Shown piece by piece: positions 1 through 6,301 of a stretch of DNA of 38,517 bases (position 1 is its first letter; every line of letters begins with the position of its first letter). The notes beneath the pieces were generated by a model, which was given only the letters and a program-made list of their open reading frames with translations, was not told the origin of the DNA and ran no database searches. This DNA comes from Sulfurimonas sp. GTDB lineage: Bacteria; Campylobacterota; Campylobacteria; Campylobacterales; Sulfurimonadaceae. The stretch covers positions 1 through 38,517 of the forward strand of contig JAMORG010000052.1 in NCBI GenBank assembly GCA_027063745.1, in the 5' to 3' direction. The translations under genes and the position numbers were made by a program.

Positions 1-1039
1 TAAAGTCAACAACACCCATAACATCACTACCTTGTGATGCTTGCATTAAGTAACGACCAATCTCTTTACCTTCATTTTCAAAACCGTCATGTAGGATTTT
101 ACCAATATTTGGAATATCACCAACAATCGGATAGTTAGGTTTAGAGTAGTCTACAATGTAAACATGCCCTGCATCTTTAAGTGCAAAAGCGATATATGGT
201 CCATATGGAGTATCATATACACCAGCAACACGACTTGAGCCGATATCACCATCCATATTGATTACACTTGAAGTAGGGTAAACTTTAAGAGGTTCTAGTG
301 TCATAGCATCCATAAGCACTGCACCACCTGGTACGTAGTTACCAGCCATAAGGTATTTACCATCTGGTGAAACTGCTAGACCACGTGACTCAGATCCAAC
401 TTGACACTCAGCAATTTTTTGTTGTCCCGGAGTATTAAGGTCAAACATAGTTACAAGACCTGAACGGCTGATAGAGTAAGCATAACGAGGTTGACGTTTA
501 TTTGTAACTGTTACGTGAACTGCAAAACCAGCAGGGTGGCGAGAAAGTACTTTTCCAGTTGTTCCGTCAAGAAAAACAACACGAGCTGCATCACGTTCTG
601 TAACGAAACAGATATCAGTATTGTGTTTTACATCGGCAGGATGAGGATATTCTTTTAAGAACTTCATTCTGTCATTAAGTTTTTTCCAACCTTTTTTGAC
701 ATTCTCTAAAGTAAGAACTTCAACTTTCTTACCTTTGAAATGTTGTAGATAATCAACCATTTTATCTGCGTCAGCTTTTGTGAATTTTTCTTTAAACTGT
801 GGCATTGCAGTACCAGGACGACCATTTAAGATAGTCTCAGCCAGCATATATGCATTTTTCTTTGCAATGACTTTTGGACGTAAGTCAGATCCAACACCAC
901 CTTCATGGTTTGGTCCGTGACATCCTTGACACTCTTTTTCAAAAACTTTTTCCACATTCATACTTGATGTACCAGCAAAAAGACCTGAACTAACAACTGC
1001 TAATGCCGCAACTGACATTACTAATTTATTTAATCTCAT
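1..1039 (-). CDS. nirS: Cytochrome cd1 nitrite reductase NirS (partial, C-terminus beyond left edge)
   Basis: Periplasmic enzyme that reduces nitrite to nitric oxide in denitrification. About 346 N-terminal residues are present and the rest lies off the window. A signal peptide (about residues 1-22, ending SSGLFA) is followed by a c-type cytochrome domain with the haem motif CQGCH, then the start of the d1 propeller. The d1 part shows AVH and LHDG segments that match the proximal haem d1 His and a catalytic His of known NirS proteins. The ATG at 1039 follows a strong AAGGAG. Its position next to norCB, which removes the NO product, supports NirS over the related NirN and NirF; NirN remains possible because the C-terminus is not seen. 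Confidence 0.88.
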   Translation of the reverse strand, partial: MRLNKLVMSVAALAVVSSGLFAGTSSMNVEKVFEKECQGCHGPNHEGGVGSDLRPKVIAKKNAYMLAETILNGRPGTAMPQFKEKFTKADADKMVDYLQHFKGKKVEVLTLENVKKGWKKLNDRMKFLKEYPHPADVKHNTDICFVTERDAARVVFLDGTTGKVLSRHPAGFAVHVTVTNKRQPRYAYSISRSGLVTMFDLNTPGQQKIAECQVGSESRGLAVSPDGKYLMAGNYVPGGAVLMDAMTLEPLKVYPTSSVINMDGDIGSSRVAGVYDTPYGPYIAFALKDAGHVYIVDYSKPNYPIVGDIPNIGKILHDGFENEGKEIGRYLMQASQGSDVMGVVDF

Positions 1040-1063
1040 TTTATTTCTCCTTCAATAAGATAA

Positions 1064-1090
1064 AAAAAAAGGCCATATAGGCCTTTTTTT
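1064..1090. terminator. A-tract/GGCC hairpin with T-tract between the nor genes and nirS
   Basis: Seven A bases, GGCC, a 5-base ATATA loop, GGCC and seven T bases form a perfect inverted repeat that can act as an intrinsic terminator in either direction. On the minus strand it starts at the stop codon of the 50-residue gene and ends 24 bases before the nirS start. It may terminate or attenuate transcription of the nor genes before nirS, or act as a processing or stability element in one long message. Confidence 0.7.
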
Positions 1091-1241
1091 AATTCTCTTC
1101 TTCTAAACGCTTTTTCTCTTGGAAATAGATCCAAATCATAGGTAAAATAATTACCGTATGCAGAAAGAGTGTTAATGTTAATGGCCCTTGATTGAGCCAG
1201 CCGAAAAAGCTAGGCACAACATCTGTAAATGGTTCAAACAT
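1089..1241 (-). CDS. 50-residue single-pass membrane protein between norB and nirS
   Basis: A small gene encoding MFEPFTDVVP at the N-terminus, one hydrophobic segment at about residues 21-40, and a charged tail (QEKKRLEEEN). The start has a strong AAGGAG ribosome site at good spacing. It begins 11 bases after the norB stop, so it should be co-transcribed with norCB. I do not recognise a family. By size and position it could be a small subunit or assembly factor of the NO reductase, much as CcoQ is for cbb3 oxidases, but that is inference. Strong ribosome site, operon position and membrane topology make it a credible gene despite its length. Confidence 0.7.
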   Translation of the reverse strand: MFEPFTDVVPSFFGWLNQGPLTLTLFLHTVIILPMIWIYFQEKKRLEEEN

Positions 1242-1252
1242 TTTATCTCTCC

Positions 1253-2692
1253 TTATCTTTCATGAACTGGATTTTTTCCAGTTGTAAGTAAATCTTTAGC
1301 AAGGAAAATGAAACCTGTGAATGTTACAACACCCATAACAAGTCTCCAATCCATTGCCTGTGTAAACCACAGACCACTTTGTCCATCAAAGTATGCAGCC
1401 CATGTTGCACCCATTTGTGCACGAGATACAAGAACCTGTACATAGCCTGCAATTGTAAGTGCAACTGTCATACCGACAACACCACCAGTAATCATACTTA
1501 CAGCCCAGATAGAAGCTTTTGTATGTTTCATTACTTTAATGCCGTTTGTACCCTGTACAGCTATATACATCATACCAATAAGAATTGTAGCATATGCTCC
1601 AAAGAAAGCCAAGTGCCCGTGAGCCGATGTAAACTGTGTACCGTGAGTATAAAGGTTTACTTGTGGCAGTGTATGGAAGAATCCCCAGATACCAGCACCC
1701 AAGAAGTTACCAAATGCATTAAGAACAAACCATGTAAATGCTGGTTTATTATTGATAACTGATTTAACATTATCTTCATCTGTATGCTCATTCGCCATTT
1801 CAGCACCTTGAGTTTTACCCCAGTCATAAAGTACATGGATAAACATAGCAACAAGTGGTAATGGTTCTAGTGCACTAAATAGCGCTCCAATTTCCCACCA
1901 GTATTCAGGTGTACCGATCCAGAAGTAGTGGTGACCAAGACCTAAGATACCTGAACCAAAGAGCATTGCAACTTCGATCCATAACCACATCTCAACTACT
2001 TTACGGTGTGCACCGATCATAGTAATAAGTCCGTATGCGGCAATTGCTCCAACATAAACTTCCCATGTAGCTTCAACCCATAAGTGGATTACCCACCACC
2101 ACCAGTATTGATCAATAGAGATATTATCTGTAAAGAACATACCAGCTAAATAAAGACCGGCAAAAGCAATCATATCTGCCATAAGTACAGTTACAATTCC
2201 TGTTTGTCTGCCTTTGATTCCTGTTAGGAAAAGGTTTGCAACAAAACCGAGTGCTACAACAACAATACCCCAGTCAGCCCAGCGTGGCGCTTCAATATAT
2301 TCACGACCTTCTGTAATAAACCAGATAGTTGTTTCATCGGCTGGTCCTACTTGAATAAATAGGTACACAAGTACAACTACAACAATTGCAGCTGCAAATA
2401 TCCAAAATAATAATTTACCAATTTTAATACCAATTGTTTCTATGCCTGTTTCATCAGGTAGTAACCAGTAAACAGCACCGAACATTGCAAAAACCATCCA
2501 TACAACAAGTGCATTGATGTGTAAAATTCTGGCAATTGAAAAGTCAAGAATTCCATATAAAAAACCTGGCATTACATATTGGATTGCAGCAACGAGACCA
2601 AATAGTAGTTGAGCACCAAATAAAATGGCAGCAAAGGTAAAGTACCACGTTGCCAACTGTTTTGATTCTGATGTTAAATGATTATTTGCCAT
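1253..2692 (-). CDS. norB: Nitric oxide reductase large subunit NorB (cNor type)
   Basis: Haem b subunit that reduces two NO to N2O in the cytoplasmic membrane, a member of the haem-copper oxidase superfamily. At 479 residues it has the usual cNorB length with about 12 membrane helices and no fused quinol-oxidising N-terminal extension. Visible metal ligands are His58 (low-spin haem b), His203, His254 and His255 (non-haem iron FeB), Glu207 and Glu211 near the FeB site, and His358 and His360 in the HGH motif (haem b3 and haem b). It overlaps norC by 11 bases, indicating translational coupling. Electrons would arrive through NorC. Confidence 0.96.
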   Translation of the reverse strand: MANNHLTSESKQLATWYFTFAAILFGAQLLFGLVAAIQYVMPGFLYGILDFSIARILHINALVVWMVFAMFGAVYWLLPDETGIETIGIKIGKLLFWIFAAAIVVVVLVYLFIQVGPADETTIWFITEGREYIEAPRWADWGIVVVALGFVANLFLTGIKGRQTGIVTVLMADMIAFAGLYLAGMFFTDNISIDQYWWWWVIHLWVEATWEVYVGAIAAYGLITMIGAHRKVVEMWLWIEVAMLFGSGILGLGHHYFWIGTPEYWWEIGALFSALEPLPLVAMFIHVLYDWGKTQGAEMANEHTDEDNVKSVINNKPAFTWFVLNAFGNFLGAGIWGFFHTLPQVNLYTHGTQFTSAHGHLAFFGAYATILIGMMYIAVQGTNGIKVMKHTKASIWAVSMITGGVVGMTVALTIAGYVQVLVSRAQMGATWAAYFDGQSGLWFTQAMDWRLVMGVVTFTGFIFLAKDLLTTGKNPVHER

Positions 2693-3368
2693 TTACTGCT
2701 CCTTGCATACGTCCAAAGTTTCTAGGGAAACCATTTGTATCTATTGATGACATATGTTTTAAAAATGCAACCAAACCAATTGCTTCTTCTTTTGTAATAC
2801 CAAGATCTGGCATCATACGAGCATGTGTTGCAAATTGATCTGGATGTTGTAAAAATTCAGCCATTGCTTCTTCTTTTGTCTCTTTTCCAGTCAATGCTTG
2901 CATAGCTCCATCTGGACCCCATGCAGGATCAAGCCAAGCTTTTGTTAAGTCTGGTGCATAATATGCGCCATTTCCAAGTAGTGTATGGCAATCCATACAG
3001 TTTTTTGCTTGAGAAGCCAATTTCCCTAAGTGAAGTAGTTTCCCCGCTTCCTCTTCACTCCAGTCATCACGACCGAAAAATTTCTCTTTTTCTTGAAAGA
3101 GTGAGTTTCCTTCTCCGTCATTTCCACCGATTACCGGTACTTCATGACCACGTTTTGAACTCATTTCATAACTAATCTTGTAGTTTATTACTGTCGGTCC
3201 TGGAACCCGTTTAACTACACCATCTTTTAGATCTTGATCATTCCCCATTGCAATTTGTGCTGACGTGTCAAACGTAAGCCAAATTAACAGTACTGATGCA
3301 AAACCTGTAACCCATGTTGCTGACCGACGCCAGAAACGATTGTCACTCCAAACAGATTTATTTGCCAC
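2682..3368 (-). CDS. norC: Nitric oxide reductase cytochrome c subunit NorC
   Basis: Membrane-anchored monohaem cytochrome c that passes electrons to NorB. One N-terminal anchor (about residues 14-33) is followed by a periplasmic domain with the haem motif CMDCH at residues 124-128. The downstream LLGNGAYYAPDLTKAW stretch and the MMPDLG methionine region are typical of NorC. At 228 residues it is longer than the roughly 150-residue Pseudomonas form because of an insert between the anchor and the haem motif. The start is a GTG at 3368 preceded by AGGAGG. It follows the 108-residue membrane protein gene and overlaps norB. Confidence 0.95.
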   Translation of the reverse strand: MANKSVWSDNRFWRRSATWVTGFASVLLIWLTFDTSAQIAMGNDQDLKDGVVKRVPGPTVINYKISYEMSSKRGHEVPVIGGNDGEGNSLFQEKEKFFGRDDWSEEEAGKLLHLGKLASQAKNCMDCHTLLGNGAYYAPDLTKAWLDPAWGPDGAMQALTGKETKEEAMAEFLQHPDQFATHARMMPDLGITKEEAIGLVAFLKHMSSIDTNGFPRNFGRMQGAVNGK

Positions 3369-3401
3369 TCTGTCCTCCTATAAATTTGTCACTATGCTCT
3401 T

Positions 3402-3728
3402 TCAGTGTTCATTTTCTTCATGAACCTGATGTTGCATATAGTAAACTGCAAATGGAAGTAAAAAAAGACCAATTGCAGCGACAACTAAAGCTTTAGCAGT
3501 AAAATCGCCAACATGAATCAAACTACCCATAAGGTAGAGACAATAGGCAGTCAATGCCCAAAACGAATAGGCTACAACCATAGCCCACGGTTTTAAGAGT
3601 TTGACCTTTACTGCTGTATATATACCAACATAAACCCCTCCAAAAACTAACACAAGTGCAGACGATACAAAGATAGGTAAAAAATCATTTACTGCTATCT
3701 CCGGTCTGATGACTGATGGGTCTATCAT
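3402..3728 (-). CDS. 108-residue membrane protein, first gene of the nor cluster
   Basis: Unrecognised protein with three likely membrane helices (about residues 17-38, 47-68 and 78-97) and a His/Glu-rich C-terminus (QHQVHEENEH). The ATG at 3728 has an AAGGGAG ribosome site. It is the first gene after the FNR-type promoter and lies 33 bases before norC, so it is probably made together with the NO reductase. A role in Nor assembly, haem or metal delivery, or as an extra subunit is possible from context only. The His-rich tail could bind metal, but nothing in the sequence proves this. Confidence 0.75.
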   Translation of the reverse strand: MIDPSVIRPEIAVNDFLPIFVSSALVLVFGGVYVGIYTAVKVKLLKPWAMVVAYSFWALTAYCLYLMGSLIHVGDFTAKALVVAAIGLFLLPFAVYYMQHQVHEENEH

Positions 3729-3772
3729 AACAACTCCCTTAAACTTTTGTTAGATTTTAGAATCATAGGTAG

Positions 3773-3812
3773 TTTATAAGTTTTAGCAAGAAAATATATT
3801 GATATAAATCAA
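3773..3812 (-). promoter_or_regulatory. FNR/DNR-type box and -10 element driving the nor-nir cluster
   Basis: A perfect dyad TTGAT-ATAA-ATCAA at 3799-3812 matches the consensus site of Crp/Fnr-family anaerobic and NO regulators (FNR, DNR, NNR). On the minus strand a -10-like TATAAA lies at 3773-3778, which puts the start of transcription near 3764-3766 and the dyad centre about 40-41 bases upstream. That is the standard class II activator position. The first codon of the cluster is at 3728, giving a leader of about 37 bases. Confidence 0.75.
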
Positions 3813-3862
3813 TTATTAGGAATTTATAATAAAATTTGTTTGATTTTTAACAGATATGTTAC

Positions 3863-3885
3863 CAAGACAAAAATTATTTGTCTTG
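3863..3885. terminator. 9-bp inverted repeat at the 3' end of the receiver gene
   Basis: CAAGACAAA, a 5-base AATTA spacer and TTTGTCTTG form a perfect hairpin that includes the last codons and stop of the minus-strand receiver gene. No clear T-tract follows on that strand, so it may be a weak terminator or an mRNA-stabilising end. It separates this gene from the nor promoter region. Confidence 0.4.
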
Positions 3886-4956
3886 AAGATATGTAGAAAT
3901 TGTGTGGATAAGAGTTGTAAGTTCAGTTGTGTACATTTGTAAGAGGGAGTCAATATTCTCTTGCTTGTTATTAAGAGCATTTTTTAGCTGCTGTGTAATT
4001 TGCGTAAGCTTCGTTGCTCCGATATTGGCTGTTACCCCAATCATATCAAGCAGCATCTTATCAGCTTCTTGCATTTTGTTATTTTGTATAAGTTTTGTAA
4101 GCTTTTGTGCACTGTTTTCGTAGTTGGTGACAAACTCTTGAAGGATCTCTTTATAGAAGTTTTCATCTTCACCGCAAATATAGAGTCCCTCTTCAGTATC
4201 AAGCGATGGATTGTTCTGAGTAGTATTTATATTTGTGTATGCATATAAAATATCATAAAGGGCATCCATTTTCAATGGTTTTTCAAGATGTTCTATCATA
4301 CCTGCATCTTGCATTTTACGTATATCATCAGCAGCGGTGTCTCCACTTAAAGCTATAACAGGAATATGGTTGTACTCTGGATTCATACGAATTGTTTTCG
4401 TTGTTGCAAATCCATCAAGACGTGGCATATGTGCATCCATTAAAATAAGTGAGAAGTCGCTGTCGTGTTCTAAAACTTCCAATGCTTCTATACCATCATC
4501 TGCCATAACGATTTCAATACCGCTTTCTGCCAGTAAGCCCTGTATGACTTTTTGGTTAATGACATTATCTTCAGCTATAAGGATACGAGTGCCTTTGAAC
4601 TCTTTAAAATCTTCTTTGATGATTTTCTGATGAGATGGAACATCTCTTCTTTTGTAGCCTTCTCTTATAGTTGGCGATGTTTTTGTAGAATCTTCTTTCG
4701 TAACATCAAAGTCACCCTCTTGAGTTCCTTCAAGAATAATCTCTTCTTGCTCTATCTCTTGTGAATCTTGTTGACCTTGTTCTTCTTGTTGAACATCTTT
4801 TATACTTAAGGATAGAGTATCTTCTTGTTGCAGTGTAGGTACTTCTTCTTTTTGCTTTTTTTTGTTACGTTTTATAAGAACAAGTACAAGGTATAAAAAT
4901 AAAAAGAGAACAAGGAGTCCGATAAGTTCATTTTGATAGTGTATAAATAGTTCCAT
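3874..4956 (-). CDS. Membrane-anchored response-regulator receiver protein with degenerate Hpt domain
   Basis: Signalling protein of 360 residues. One membrane helix (about residues 11-28) is followed by an acidic, Gln/Glu-rich linker (35-95), then a complete receiver domain (about 124-240) with acidic pair Glu129/Asp130, phospho-acceptor Asp174 in LILMDAHMPRLDG, Ser204 and Lys226. A C-terminal helical region (about 255-350) resembles an Hpt domain, with NIGATKL at 311-317 matching the usual conserved segment. The phosphorylatable His of the HTLKG motif is replaced by Leu303 (LDMIG), so phosphotransfer should not occur there. There is no kinase or output domain. It resembles the tail of a hybrid kinase such as BarA/EvgS without its catalytic part. 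The partner kinase is unknown. Confidence 0.85.
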   Translation of the reverse strand: MELFIHYQNELIGLLVLFLFLYLVLVLIKRNKKKQKEEVPTLQQEDTLSLSIKDVQQEEQGQQDSQEIEQEEIILEGTQEGDFDVTKEDSTKTSPTIREGYKRRDVPSHQKIIKEDFKEFKGTRILIAEDNVINQKVIQGLLAESGIEIVMADDGIEALEVLEHDSDFSLILMDAHMPRLDGFATTKTIRMNPEYNHIPVIALSGDTAADDIRKMQDAGMIEHLEKPLKMDALYDILYAYTNINTTQNNPSLDTEEGLYICGEDENFYKEILQEFVTNYENSAQKLTKLIQNNKMQEADKMLLDMIGVTANIGATKLTQITQQLKNALNNKQENIDSLLQMYTTELTTLIHTISTYLQDK

Positions 4957-4994
4957 AGCTTCTCTTTTTATTCATTTATGATATATATTGCTTA

Positions 4995-5041
4995 ATCATA
5001 CAGTATAAAAAATTAAACCTAAATCAAATTTGGGGTATAAT
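4995..5041. promoter_or_regulatory. Divergent -10 elements for the receiver gene (minus) and rsmH (plus)
   Basis: On the plus strand TATAAT at 5036-5041 lies 27 bases before the rsmH start. On the minus strand TATGAT at 4995-5000 lies about 39 bases before the receiver gene start. As is usual in Campylobacterota, no clear -35 box is seen and the upstream DNA is A/T-rich. The plus-strand element is the stronger call. Confidence 0.55.
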
Positions 5042-5067
5042 CACTAAAAAATTTATAAAGGCTGTTT

Positions 5068-5997
5068 TTGCAAGAAGTTCCACATATTCCGGTTTTATAC
5101 AGAGAAGTTACTGATACATTTGAAGGTATTGATGATGGTATCATAATAGATTGTACAATGGGATATGGCGGGCACTCTTCTATGATTTTAGAATCCAATC
5201 CAAATATTAAGCTTATTGGGATAGATCAAGATCAGACTGCCATTGATTTTTCTACAAAGCGACTTGAGAAGTTTGGTGATAGAGTAGAGATAAGAAAAGG
5301 GCGTTTTTCAAAAGTCATTCAAGATATATTGCGTGAGTATGACAAGAGCTCTATAAAAGGAATACTTGCAGATATAGGTGTCTCTTCTTTGCAGCTTGAT
5401 CAAAAAGAGAGAGGCTTTTCGTATGAAAGTGATACTCTCGATATGCGTATGGACAAAGAGGCAGATAAAGATGCTGCAAGTGTTGTAAACAACTACTCTC
5501 AAAATGAGCTTGAAGATATTTTAAGAGAGTATGGAGAGTTACGTAACTATAAACAGGTCGCTGCAAAAATAGTACAAAACAGACCTTTTACATCGGCAAA
5601 AGAGCTAGCTGAAAAGTTGAAACCTTTTTTACCAAGAGGCAAAAAGATTCATCCAGCGACACTGCTGATGCAGGCTATCCGTATAGAAGTAAATGATGAG
5701 CTCGGTGAGTTGCGTGAGCTTTTAGGTGCCATAGAAGAGGCAAAACTGCCTCACGCAAAGGTTGCTGTTATATCATTTCATTCATTGGAAGACAGAATTG
5801 TAAAGCAGACTTTTGCACGTTGGGCAAAGTCATGTATCTGTCCTGCGGAAGCTTTTCGTTGTGAATGTGGCAACAATCATAATATAGGCAAGATCATTAC
5901 ACGTAAACCAATTACTGCAAAAGATGATGAACTCAAAGAAAATGCAAGAAGTCGCAGTGCAAAGATGCGTATTTTTGAGATGGATAACGAGGAGTAG
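5068..5997 (+). CDS. rsmH: 16S rRNA (cytosine1402-N4)-methyltransferase RsmH
   Basis: SAM-dependent enzyme that N4-methylates C1402 in the decoding centre of 16S rRNA. The 309-residue length is typical. Family signatures are HIPVLYREV at the N-terminus, the SAM loop DCTMGYGGHS, GILADIGVSSLQLD, ERGFSYE..DTLDMRMD, and the C-terminal VISFHSLEDRIVK followed by ARSRSAKMRIFE. The start is a TTG at 5068, supported by AAAGG at 5057-5061 with 6-base spacing and by alignment of the N-terminus. The next gene begins 3 bases after the stop. The pairing with an ftsL-like gene resembles the start of the mra/dcw cluster in many bacteria. Confidence 0.96.
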   Translation: MQEVPHIPVLYREVTDTFEGIDDGIIIDCTMGYGGHSSMILESNPNIKLIGIDQDQTAIDFSTKRLEKFGDRVEIRKGRFSKVIQDILREYDKSSIKGILADIGVSSLQLDQKERGFSYESDTLDMRMDKEADKDAASVVNNYSQNELEDILREYGELRNYKQVAAKIVQNRPFTSAKELAEKLKPFLPRGKKIHPATLLMQAIRIEVNDELGELRELLGAIEEAKLPHAKVAVISFHSLEDRIVKQTFARWAKSCICPAEAFRCECGNNHNIGKIITRKPITAKDDELKENARSRSAKMRIFEMDNEE

Positions 5998-6000
5998 AAG

Positions 6001-6282
6001 GTGAGTGCAAAACATGAGCTTTTAGATGAGATAGAGAGTGTCGTCTCACGTAAAAAGCGTCTTGATTTTAACTACTTTCTTTATATGCTGCTCATACTGC
6101 TTTTTGTTGGGATGTTCGCTTTTCCAAAGATATATATCACACAGCAGATTTACTACAAAAGCAGAGATATTGCCAAACTGAAAATAGAGTATGAAACGCT
6201 CAAAGAAGAAAACAAGCTAATAGCAGCATCGGTAGAGTCTATTAAGTTTAAAAATCAAATACTTGATACGATGTTTGATTAA
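6001..6282 (+). CDS. FtsL/FtsB-like small division protein (single TM, coiled coil)
   Basis: A 93-residue bitopic membrane protein: a short charged cytoplasmic part (1-21), a membrane helix (about 26-43), and a periplasmic stretch (about 50-90) with heptad-like spacing (DIAKLKIEYETLKEENKLI) expected to form a coiled coil. This layout, and the position right after rsmH, fits FtsL, a divisome protein that works with FtsB and FtsQ. The family has little sequence conservation, so the call rests on topology and synteny. The start is a GTG at 6001 preceded by GAGG within the rsmH end. Confidence 0.65.
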   Translation: MSAKHELLDEIESVVSRKKRLDFNYFLYMLLILLFVGMFAFPKIYITQQIYYKSRDIAKLKIEYETLKEENKLIAASVESIKFKNQILDTMFD

Positions 6283-6301
6283 AGTAAGATGAGGAAAAGA
6301 A

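Noticed and set aside
1379-1762. Plus-strand Cys-rich frame of 127 residues
   Set aside because: It lies inside norB on the other strand, has no ribosome site, and its Cys/Tyr richness is a by-product of the membrane-protein codons opposite.
4552-4764. Short plus-strand frames across the receiver gene
   Set aside because: They are antisense to the conserved receiver domain and acidic linker, without start signals.
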